Shown: piece after piece, positions 23,101 through 35,100 of the stretch
Numbering within the stretch: position 1 is the first letter of the stretch
Layout: each line of letters starts with the position of its first letter
Origin: Dicaeum eximium
Lineage: Eukaryota; Chordata; Aves; Passeriformes; Dicaeidae
Direction: 5' to 3'
DNA: 64,000 nt
Assembly (NCBI GenBank): GCA_013396995.1
Contig: VWZP01008552.1
Span: forward strand, 62,001 to 126,000
Program-made: the position numbers and the translations under genes
The notes under the pieces: generated by a model
What the model saw: only the letters and a program-made list of their open reading frames with translations
The model's database searches: none
What the model was told of the DNA's origin: nothing

Positions 23101-26100
23101 TCTCTCCTGAACATGAGGAAAGGAAAGTGGAGTGCCCTGTGCAAACACAGGCATAAAGCACCATGGGAGGGGACATGTCATTCAGGAGGAGATTATCAAA
23201 TCTACAGTAGCACTTCTCAGCAGAAATAAGGAGATATCAATGCTTCAACCCTGAAGTTAAGCGAGCAATGACATTTGCTGTGATTTAAGGTAAAGGCTTG
23301 GGAAGGTGCTTAAATCTCCAGTAGGCCAGCCTGTTTTAGTTATTCTACCAGTCTCTGCTTTTCATCACACAGCTCACGGTTTAGTCCTGCTCCACTTGCC
23401 CCAGTCTGTTCATTTCCAAAATACGATGGATGATTTACAAAAGTAAGTAGGAAGCAGGCTCAGGAATTGCAGAGAAGATATAAAAATACTGCAAATGGAA
23501 AGGGGAAGCATTTTACAGCCACTTACACAGCGAGCAAGGCAATGGAAAAGCAGAGCTGTGGTGGCCATAAGGCTCATCACACAAGAGCCTGTTCACTAGC
23601 TAACACATCAACTATCCTTACAAACAAATGCTTGCCTAAAAAAAGGAGTGTCCACTGAAATATTTTCTTCCCTTACAGATGGTAAGTCTGCAGCCATAAA
23701 CAAAGCAAAGATATACCTTAGCATAGTGCCCACTATGGCACATTGTTATCAATGCTTTCCAGTTTTACAAAGTGCAAATACAGGATAATTCTTCCTACTA
23801 GCTTAGCTCAAAGCTCAATCTAAGGCCCATGAGAGTCAATGGAAAGTCTTGAATGACTTCATATCCACTTTTGAACAGTCCACAAAAGGTACACCGCAGA
23901 GGGTGGGTTTGAAAAAGTATTTTATCTGCATTTCTGGCAAGTAGTCACCCACCTGTTCTATCATTATATCACTTTGCTTCAAAGAACAGCAGATCTTTAC
24001 ACTAGGACCCACTGAATTAATTCCACCCCTGGAACTGAAGTGCCAACTTTTCAGCCACAAATGAATGAGAGACCTTTATTACACAGGTGCTACCTGTCTT
24101 TGTAATAAAGTCACATCTGGTAATGCTGGAAGCTTGCAATGGATTCCATATTGCTGGAAGCAACGTTAAGCTAATTCCTTGCAATAGTTTTCCTTTTTCA
24201 TCAAGGAATTTTCAATGCATGGAACTGTAGCTGGATCAGCCTGGCACAGAAGGGACTCTTCTGTGGAGGTGATGAGGGTGCAGGATGTGGGCATGCAGTG
24301 GGCTGTGGTCCCTAGGGCAGTGCCAGTGAGGGATCTGCAGGCTCTGTGAGACCTAAGGGCTCAGCTATCTGCCAGCCCTTCCTGCTGATCTTTGGCTCCA
24401 ACAGCAAGGTCCCTGGGGCATGAAAGCTGCCCTCATCTCTCTTGTTGGTCACTACCTGTGATTTCAGGTGTCCCATACCTTGAAGGCAAGACAAGAGCAT
24501 TGTGAGAGCACTCACCATGGATCAGGCTCCATGACAGGGACAGGACACCACTGGACACCCCTTCCTCCTTTCTCTAGGATCTGCTCCTGCAATCCTGCTC
24601 TCTTGCCTGCCTTCCCTGACGTGTATGCAGGCTGACTGCTGGCAGGCAGCTCTCTGGCCCCAGCTAAGCCATCCCTGAGGAGCAATCCCAAACCCTGGGC
24701 TGCCCCTGGGGCTGTCCCGCACGGAGCACCAGTTGCACATGGAAGCACACTTTACCCCTCGGGGCAGAAGCCGCTGCTGCCATGGCCTGCTGGGGGTGGT
24801 GGGAGCTGTACCTGTGGACTGGGTCCCAGTGAGGGGCAGGCTCTCCATGTCATCGTAAATGGCAACGATATTGATAGTGTACTCAGAACCTGGCCTGAGG
24901 CCATGCAGCTCAGCAGTGTCTTCTTCGCCACCTGGGGCCGGCAATAGCTCATGGATTCCATCCTCAGGGCTTGAGTAGGTCACCCTGTACCTGGTGACTT
25001 GCCCCTGAGGGCTTTCCCAAGCAATTTTGATGGAATCAACATCCACCTCAGTGAATGTTAGTCCTTTAGGGCGGTCAATGTCTGTTAGGCAAATTAACGG
25101 TAAGAGGTTAAGTGATAAAAAGCAGGTTGTGGGTGAGGAAAATAAAAAGCATTTCGATTACATGCAAAGCGGTTTTCAGTTTGGCGTGGCAAGGGGGCAC
25201 TGGATTCTCCTCTGTGCTGTACCTTGCACACATGCTTATATCCCTAAGCCTGAGTTTGCAGGTGCCAGGCAGCAGAAAGGCAATCTTGGCTTTCTTGAAA
25301 CCAAAAGGAACTGCACTGCCACCTTCAAAGCAGCCAGAACACCAATTCTCACCTATTTTTGAGTCCCCTTGGCACCAAAACCCTTTTCACACAACTCTAG
25401 TAGCATAAAGCTACCTTAAAAGTGAACAAGAGAAAAAAGGAGGTGGGAATGTTAAGACCAATTTCTCCCATGTAAATGGTTGCTACTGCCAAAGGCAGCC
25501 AGAGAACTCACCTGGCTGTGTTTGGGTTCATGCTGCACTTGCTGTTCACTATTGTGAGCTGCTGTGCAAAGTGCCAGTCCAAGGAGAATCCACCCCGCTA
25601 TTTTCTTTCATAAATTAATATCCAATTAACACTCTCATCAAGAAAGCAAAATTACTCAGCATATTACATTGTAAAATCAGTTAGAAACTTTTCAGCTTCG
25701 TATTGAGTGCACAGGGAATGTCCACAGGTGCAACTGGGTGATATGCACACCTCCCAATTAAACCAATTCACAGGATTTTCCTGGCAAGGTGGGAGCTCAG
25801 AGCAGGGGAAGTGAGCCTTGTTGCTCAGAAGGCCGGAGTGGCTATCACAGAAATATACCCATCTGTTACACAGAATGGGAGGATCTAGCATGTAATTTTT
25901 ATATTGGATCAAAACCATGCTTTCCTAAAAAGTTTCATCTTTTTCATTTGCCATGTTGTATTAGTCCTCATTTTTCTACATTTTCTAGTTGGCAAAGGTG
26001 ATTTTTGTCCAGGAATTTTTTCGTTTGAATGTGGACTCTTCACTCATCTCTGCAAAGCTCTGGAGAAGCTCCTGTTGCCTGTAGTGTCTGGGGCTGAGTC

Positions 26101-29100
26101 ATGGTTTTGAATACAAGCTTGAGCAGGGAAATCAGAATCACACAAATCCCTACCCCAGAGGTATCCCTCAAGAGCACTTTACCTCAAACATACCCCTGAG
26201 TTACAAGGTCCCTCCTGTGTCCCCTCTGTGACCAGAGCAGGACTGCTGTTTTGTAAACAGCACCTCAGTCCTGGAATTATTCTTTGTTTTTCAGTGCTTC
26301 ATCTCAAGTTCTTGGTATAATCCATGTGGTTTCCCTTACTCCCTCGCACAGGGCAAATGCTCCCAAGCCCAGTCCAGTCCCTTAACAGCAATCACCTTTG
26401 CCATCTAGCTCCACACAGAGGAGATCTTGGCACATTTATCCACTGATTGGCTGATAGCAAACAAAACCCCAAAAGACCTTTTGGCTTTAGTGAAAGAAAA
26501 TGAGAAGCGCAGCACTTTGAGGGGGCGGGAAATTGCACTTTGGCAGTGTTTGAGGCAGAGGGACTGTGCTTTTGCCAGCATCTGCAGTTTGGGTGCATGG
26601 TACTTCTCACAGGGCAGACCACCTCACACTCTCCTGGAGACCAGGCCCCTGGCTTTTGCTTTCCCTGGGAATGTGGTGGTAGGTTCAGACATCAATAGAA
26701 AACATGTGCTTGTTCCCATGAAGTGAAATACGTACTGGTGACAGCTGTCTCAACCAGGGGCTGGCTCTCCCCGTTCTGATTCTGAGCATAGACACTGACC
26801 ATGTACTCCACTGTGGGCTGCAGACCTTCAATAGTGACTTGAGTTTGATCTGGCAGGAAAGAACACCATCAGTCAGAAACAACAGCACAAAGCTGCAGAG
26901 AGCTGGCCTCACAAAGTAGCCTTGGATGAATGGCCTGTCCAAGCCATACCATGAATAAATGTCATTAAAACAAGGTGGGACTGACAAATGAAATTTGCCT
27001 TTAAATTGCACCATGCTTCTCTGGCAGTGTACAGCTGCAATTTATCCCTGCTCCAAGGCTCCACAGCTTAAAGGGCAGGTTAGCACAGTGGGTAGAACAA
27101 AGTACAGGGAGACCAGCTTTCCTCATTTTTTAGGATAAAATTGACCATCAACTCAGCGGCATCACAAGCATCCCTAAGTGCTCTGCTGATGCCACAACAT
27201 GCCATTCTCCTAAGAGCTGACATGGCAGGTTCCACAGGTACTACACTGCAAACCTGCAGTGGATGTGACTGAACCCATGCTGTGACCAAGGGCCACGTTA
27301 TGTGACTTCCAGAAGGATTTTAGAGCAAGTTTTGCTGGATGCTAGAAAATCCAGTGGTATGTATTTATTTATTTGAAATGCAGGTGCTTTTCATGCACAC
27401 TGAGGCTGCCAAGAACAAACTTTTGCACTACAGTGGTGTCAAAGAAATATGAAGCTTTTGGGGCAAAAATCTGCCCAAGCTAATCTGTCCTGGATGAGAC
27501 AGAACTGCAAATCAGCAGGATGGCAAAAAAAGGTACAAGCAGCAGCAAGATTTTAGTGGTCACACCTTCCATTCTTCACAGATCCAGTGAAGGATGACAT
27601 GACTCTTACCTCCAGGGACATTTTTCGTTTTTGTGGGCCCATGTCCCTTCTTGGGGACAGCAGTCACCCGATACCCTGTGACTGGGGATGTTGAAGGGAG
27701 CCATCTGATGCTGATACTGTTGTCCTGGACATCGGTGACTTGCATCTGGGACGGTGTGTCTATTTCTGGGCAACAAAAATAATTTTCCTGAGCATGTTGG
27801 TACAGGAAACCCTCCCTCCACTGTTGTGTCCTAGCTGAATTTTATTCTGCACTGCTTGGAAGAGAAAATACACGTTGCTATTTGTTTGTCTCTCATGCTA
27901 GCCCAAAGAAAAAAAGCCTTAACTATGATGTGTGAGTGAGTGATCTCGTATCAATGTTAGATGAGGATTTTTGTTGTTTTAAAGGCTACTAAATGCCTTT
28001 ATCTGCATCTACAGCAGGAGTAGGATTGGACTATATCCAAATCAGGAGTGAGATGGCAGTCTTGGCATTAGAAAGTTAGGTCTCCTCAGGATCACAATCT
28101 GACAGTGAAGCACTGGAGTTAAGCCAGCAGTGACCCCACATTATGAGAGCCCAACAGAATTTCCACTCTGCAATGAGCAGTTGAGCACTGCTTTTATCCC
28201 CATCTGGACTCCACAGGGTTTCCCTTCTCCAAATCCACAGGACCCTTCTGTGTTATGTCTATTATCATGCTGGGCCACCACGACACACAGCCCATGACTT
28301 CTAAAAGAAACCAGCAATCAGTGATACGTGTTTATGGGGAAAAGCCAACACAAAGCTGTGGGGGTTTTTGTCGTTTGGTTTAATCAGATCTCACCTGTCC
28401 TGTAGGTGACAGTGACTGGCTTGCTGCTGGCAGGGCTGTCTCCACGGCCAGTTACAGCATACACAGTGATGGTGTATTCAACACCAGGCTTGATGCCAGT
28501 GATGGTGGCAGTAGACACAGTGCCAGGCACTGTGAACTCCTGTACTGGGCTGCTTCCACCTAGGAAGAGTAGGTTAAGAAAGAAATGTGATGGACCTGTA
28601 AACCACAGATTTAAAATCTCTACAAAAACCAGGACAGTCCTATATGGATCAAACTGAAGACAGAACCCTGCTGGATTTCAGTGGTTGTTAGGTCAAAGTT
28701 GTTTTGAGGAAAAGAAAGAAATACATACATAGAACCACCTCTAAGATTACTGGAATACTCCAGATGCTCTTTCTTTTGGGTAAACAAAGATGATTTGGTC
28801 TTTTTTAAAAAAGGCACCTACATGTCTGCTACAGCCCAAGGTGCCTTTGCTGTTTGCTTTCTAATGGCCTCAGAACAGAGTTTCTGGTCTGTGAGCAGCT
28901 GTAGCAGCTGGCCCTCACCTGTTTCACCGTAAGTGATCCGGTAGTATCTGACTGTCACTGCAGGAGCATCCCAGGAAATCCTGAGGCTGGTTGGGCTGGT
29001 AGGGGTGACTTCCAGGTCCCTTGGAACATCAGACACTAGAAAAACAGAGAATTGAGAAGGGAGTTTAAACACAGTTGTACATCAGCTACATACTCCACTT

Positions 29101-32100
29101 ATACCGTGCTCCTCTGCTACTCATCTGTCTGTCCTTTGGCTCAGGGCACACTCCTCTCCCAAGAGATGTATCAGGTTAAAAACCATATGGCATTGGACTG
29201 GATTTAATGAAAATAGTTCTGCTGGCCCTAGAAACATCTGAAAGCAGCATGGGTCCTTCCACCTTTTCCTAAATCAGGCCCTACCTCAGTACACAGGCAT
29301 TTCCTCATGAGCAAAGCTGGCAGGGGAGATGTGGTTTAACAGCAACTGCTTTGCCAGAGGACACTCCAGGTGCAGCAGTGCCTCCTCCCCAACAGGCTCA
29401 CCTGTTGTTTGCTGGCCAACCAAGGGCAGGCTCTCCTCCCTGCCGTTGATGGCGATGATGCTGACCACGTACTCGGTGCCTGGCAGCAGGTTGGTGAGGG
29501 TGATGGAGTTCCTGGAGGGGGGCACACGCTCCTCCTTGGGCCGGACCCCGCCCTGCTCGGGCTGGTAGCGGATCCTGTAGCCCGTGATGGTGGCACGAGG
29601 AGCGATCCAGTGCACGGTGAAGGAGTTCGCCGTTATATCCGAGAAGTCCAGGCCAGTGGGGGAATCGAGACCTGGGCGTTTCAGGAGACACAAGGCTGAG
29701 CTCAACCAAACTGCTTGGCATCATCACAGGAGAAAAAGGTAACTGAGTCCCATTAATGAATTCTGAAAGGATGGCATTAACCATGTGCATCCAAGTACCT
29801 GTTTTCTGGATTCCATACAAAGGCGCACTCTCGTGCTGCTCAGAAACGCTGTAGACTCTCACCAGATACTCAGTGCCAGGGAGCAGGTCTGTGGAGTTGA
29901 AGAACAGGAATTTGGTCATGTTTCTTTGCCAACATCAAGAAGTTAATCAACCTACACAATTTTAACTGTGTTTCTTAGGAGACAATCAGGTTTTGCCTGA
30001 TGGAAGATCTGAGCCTCCAGGACAATCAGAAGTTTAAATCAGTTATTTTTGTAGCATTATGGTTCCTTGCAGTGCTTTAGCCTGAAGGAGCATGATATCC
30101 TATGTCATTGCTTCATTGGTTTGTGGAGATTGACTAGAAGCAATTACCTTTTTACAGGGTCCATTCCAGTTATCTACTAGTTTAGGTATGCACCAGGCCA
30201 AAGCTTTAGCTGATATAAGCTGAAACAGGGCCAAGGATTTCCAACACAGCTGTTCTAACTCAGGCAAGCTCTAGATTTAGTTTTTTATTCTGAAAACAGG
30301 TCTTGTCTCTCACTTAACCAACCAGATTCTTGGATAGAGGAAAAAACTGCAACTGTGAATACAACACAGCTTTTACCCCAAAAATTAGTGTCAGCTTTTG
30401 GAAAATGCCCACATTTTGCTGCCATGTTCCGTAAGGCTCCAAAACACGATGTTTTCTGGTTTGAGCATACAAAGTCAAAGGAGCAGTGACCTTTTGCACA
30501 TTCTGATCCTCTCCCTGAACCTCTGAACTGCAAGTCCTGGACATTACTGGTAAACCAGGAGAACAACATGTATTTACTGTTAATACCTAACCAGGCTGCA
30601 AATCAATGCAATTGCCTCACAGCATGATTCAACAGCGTCCTTGGATTCATAGGAAAAAAACTTGCCTGTGGTTTGGCTTTAACTTGGGTAAAGCTAGAGG
30701 CCAAACCCTATTTGGTGTGAGTTTCTATGAGAGTACTTGCAACATCACTTTAGATCAGCTGAGAATTTGGCCAGTCACACTAAAACAATTCTTTTTTGCC
30801 TCATCTTGTGTCATGTGGACCTTCTCACCCTCCGCAACTACTTGAAAGGAGTCTGTAGCAAGGTGGGGGTCAGTCTCTTCTCCCAGGTAACAAGTGATAG
30901 GATGAGAAAAGACCTCAAGCTGCACTAGGGGAGGTTGAGGTTGGATATCAGGAAAAATTTCTTCACTGAAAAGCTGGTCAGGTGTGGAGTCACCATCCCT
31001 GGAAGTGTTCAGGGGGCCTGTGGATTGGCACTTGGGGATATGGCTTTGTGGTGAGCCTGGCGGTACTGGGTTGATGGTTCAACTCTATGACCTTGGAGGT
31101 ATTTTCTCTTAGTAATCTTAGGATTTTATGATGAGGGGCTTCTCGTGTTTGTTTGACCCATGCAAGTAACCCACTTACTTGTTAAGACAACCATGCTGTC
31201 CGAGGNAAGTGTTCAGGGGGTCTGTGGATTGGCACTTGGGGATATGGCTTTGTGGTGAGCCTGGCGGTACTGGGTTGATGGTTCAACTCTATGACCTTGG
31301 AGGTCTTTTCTCTTAGTAATCTTAGGATTTTATGATGAGGGGCTTCTCGTGTTTGTTTGACCCATGCAAGTAACCCACTTACTTGTTAAGACAACCATGC
31401 TGTCCGAGGGTGAGACTGTCACCTCTGCAACATCATCCTCCTTCTTGGCGGGGGAGTAGCGCACCAGGAAACCGCTCAACACGATGGAAGTCGGGGCAGT
31501 CCACGTCACCCTCATGGTGTCAGGCCCCACATTAGTGAAGCGCAGATCAGTGGGAGGAGGCACAGCTACACAGCAAAGAACAACTCTACCTCAGTTCTCA
31601 GATTCATACTGATCAAGATGTCTGTTCAGGGAATCAACCACCAGAGAAAGTACCTCATGCACAACAGACTACGGCACCAGACTCATGCAAACAGACTTCT
31701 AAACTACATTTGGTTCTACTATGGTTAAGAGAAAAATGTGTCTGCACTACTGTCAGGCTGCTTTAACCTCTTGGCAATTCCTGATATGTTAAATGTACCC
31801 CGTGGGGCTAATTTAAAAACAAGGTAGCAAGTTTCACTAATGTGCTTCTAGCAGCTGGATTTTGTATTACAGGTGTGGTGCCAAGAGAGGTTTAAAGTTG
31901 CCATACAGCAGCTAGCAGATGGAAAAGTAATCTCATCTAGAATCCATACATGCACACACAGGAGAGGAGAGGGTATATCACTAATTTCCTATGACTCTAC
32001 TTCTACTCGTGTCGAAGGATTTACAGCCTCAGGACTTCCAAACACAACAGGATTTCATGCAAGAACCATTTCCAGCTTGCCTTCAGCTCATGCACTACAG

Positions 32101-35100
32101 AGACCCTTGACGGTGTGGCATGGCTGTCACTGGCATGTACTCAGGGAGTGGTGTCCATCCGCATCCTTTGGGGCATTGTGGAAAGAGTGGAGCCACCACG
32201 AAAATGGGCTGCTGGAAGCTCAAACAGCTGCCAAGGCTGCAGGGTGTCTGCTGATCTGCTCCACCCTTGAGCACTCCTATTTTGGGGAATCACCGTTTTA
32301 AAGTCTGGTGAAGTCAGGCTCTTGAATCCAACTGGATCCTAGAAATCTGAACAGCAGAAGGTGAATGAGCCTGGCAAGTCTGCAGTCATTCATGGTATTA
32401 AAATGCCTCCAATTCAAACCAAGCAGTGCCATATCCATCCCCACTGCCATCTGGGGAAAGGAGCGAGCTGGGTCTGTCTGGCTTCCCTGCAGCGAGCGGC
32501 TCAACTCCTCTTTGGACAAAGCCCCAGCACCCCAACAGCCAGTGACAGCCAGTGACACCACCCACGTCACAAAACACAGAAGTTTTCAAAATTCACCCGT
32601 TTGCTGTGTCAGAGTGGTAGGGGCGCTCTCTCCGCCATTAATGAGTGTGATTACACTGATGTCGTAATCAATGCCCGGCTCCAAGCCTGTCACTGTGTAG
32701 TATCCTACTGAGGAGTCCACAAAATCTTCAAAAATAGGGACACTTTCTCCTGCCGCAACTACTGTGATGCGGTACCCAATAATGGTGGAGGCATTTAACG
32801 GGGTCCACCTCAGGCCGATGCTCGAGTCAGTTATGTCAACAAAGCTTAGGTCAGTGAGCTGGGGCACCTCTAATGAGTTAAAGAGCAAACGGGAGAGGCA
32901 GAGACACACGGAGGCAAAAGAAAGACAAGGGAGAAAAAAGCAGTGTTCATCACTATTAACATCGACAGAACTGTGGGAGCAATTGCGGTGATATGCACAA
33001 TTTCTCTTGGGGTTTTGGGGGGAAAGGAAGGATTTTAGCAGGGTGTTTTTTGCTGTGGTTTTGCTTTTGCTGTTTTCAGTTTGTTTTCTTATATTTACCC
33101 TTCAATGCAGTCTCCAGCTGCTTCCCTGGGCAGACAGAAGCTGAAACCCCAATCCCCTCAGAAGCTGAAACCCCAATCCTCTTTAGACATATAATTTTCA
33201 AAGAGCCCTACAAGAGGCACTTAACTTGCAACAAATTTACTCTGAGCAATGATAAGCCACAAAGACCCATCATTTTCTGACAAAAACAGAAGCAGAAAAA
33301 ACACAGCCCTTTTTTCTTTCTACAGGTAAATTACAAGAGAGCAAAGTTTACTAAAGAGCAAATAAAACAACAATTCTGTTGATTGACCCTCTAAAATTCT
33401 TGTTTTGTTCAAATGGTGAATCTAACTTTTAGCACTGGGATCGTAAAAATATCAACTCACTTGAAGAGGCTAAATCAGACCCTCAGCTGGTGAGAACCTT
33501 CACAAAGTTCCAGGGTAAATCATCCACTGTCTGAACTATTTATGCTGCACTTGGAAAAAAGCTTCAAATCCCTGCAATGGCTTGAGGATCTGGCCCAAAA
33601 TTCCTCAAGTTCTACTTATCAACTAACTGCTGCACTACATGTAGTAAAAAAATATGGAACAGCAATAGAACACTTCTCTGGAAACATGTAAATGGTTAAA
33701 AATTACCTTTAGAAGGCATTAATTCTTTTGTCAGAGTGACAACATCCCCAAATTCAGAGGTTATGCCCAGCACACAATGTGGTCAAGAGCCTTACGTATG
33801 TGGCTAAAATTGTTCAAAATCTCAAGTTTTAGCCACTGAGTAAGAATGCCCTTTAATGACCTTTTAGATGCTGCCTAAGTTTCAGTAGGGAAAATAAGCA
33901 CAGCTGTGACTGTTTTCCCTACTGATATTATTCCATTAGCAAAGGTGCTCATTTCCTGCATGTTAGGACTAGCAGAATTGGGCAGGGAATGGGGAACTTT
34001 AGATGCATCTTTAATTGACAATGGCCAAACCTTCAGTTGCTGAAGTCAATACACTGGTATTGATTTAAGCCACAAGATTTGGCTGTCTAACTTTATCAGG
34101 GTGATCCTGAAATCAGTGGGAACTAATGGATGCTCTTCCTCATTCAAGATCAGTGAGTCAAAGATGCAGGACTCTGTATCCATTTTGTTGATTACAAGTT
34201 AGTTTGAAAAGAAATTACGTGACAGAAATATTGCTTTAATAATATTGGTTATGTTCTATTTTGATGTCCTTCTTGGAAAACACTTTTACAGAATTAGGTG
34301 CAAAAAAAGAAAAGCCAGTTTTCTGTAAAATAATTGTTTAGCCACATGGAATGCATGTACCATATCACCTTTAAAGAGTTGTAAAAGCCAGACACATACA
34401 TTCGTAGCTTTCCCCCACCAGAAGATGGTGAAGGGCTAAAGCTATTACTGCATAACTATGCAGTATCACAGTATTAGTTCACCCCAGGGAGCACACAGCA
34501 CTTCAGTGAAGCACAGAAATTTTAAAGCAGTGTTACAAGAGCAAGCAAACACAGTAGCTGGCATCATCTCAGAGCAGAAACAAAAACAAACGAAGCCCTT
34601 ACAAAGGAAAATTGGACGCAACCATTTGGGGAAATGCGTATTATTTTTGCTACTGTGGCTACAAAGGCAGTTTCTGCAGTCCTCACAGATGTCATGTGAG
34701 GTGGTACACACCACACTGTGTCTCAAGTGCTACAGTGATGGACCTTTCCATCTTGGCTTTCCTCTCCATTGTGCTCAAGTGATCTTCTGCTAGAGGTGCT
34801 GCCAGAATTTCTCCTGTGCTCACTTCCCACTGATACCTCTGTTCACCTACTTCCTGCTCCCACCAGCTGTGCTCTAGATGCTGGGGCACTTCAGGGGTAA
34901 ATTAAATCCCTGCTCCTGCCCAGCTCAGTGTATTGATACAGCAGAGTACTGATACAGCAGCAAGTGCTGACTACCAGCCTGTGATGCACAACGTAGGCTG
35001 CCCATGCAGAGAAGTACATGGCTGTAAGAAGTTCTGTCACATGTTGGAACATGGCTATTCTGCTTCTTGAGACTAAATGTGAAGCCTAAGCCCTCTACCA

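Noticed and set aside
24522..24811. Continuation of the EIIIA reading frame into the downstream intron
   Set aside because: The exon ends at a GTACAG donor with exact 270-nt length and correct phase. The extension is unlike fibronectin.
31179..31205. Apparent extra partial FNIII-8 exon
   Set aside because: It is part of the assembly duplication around N 31206, not a second exon.
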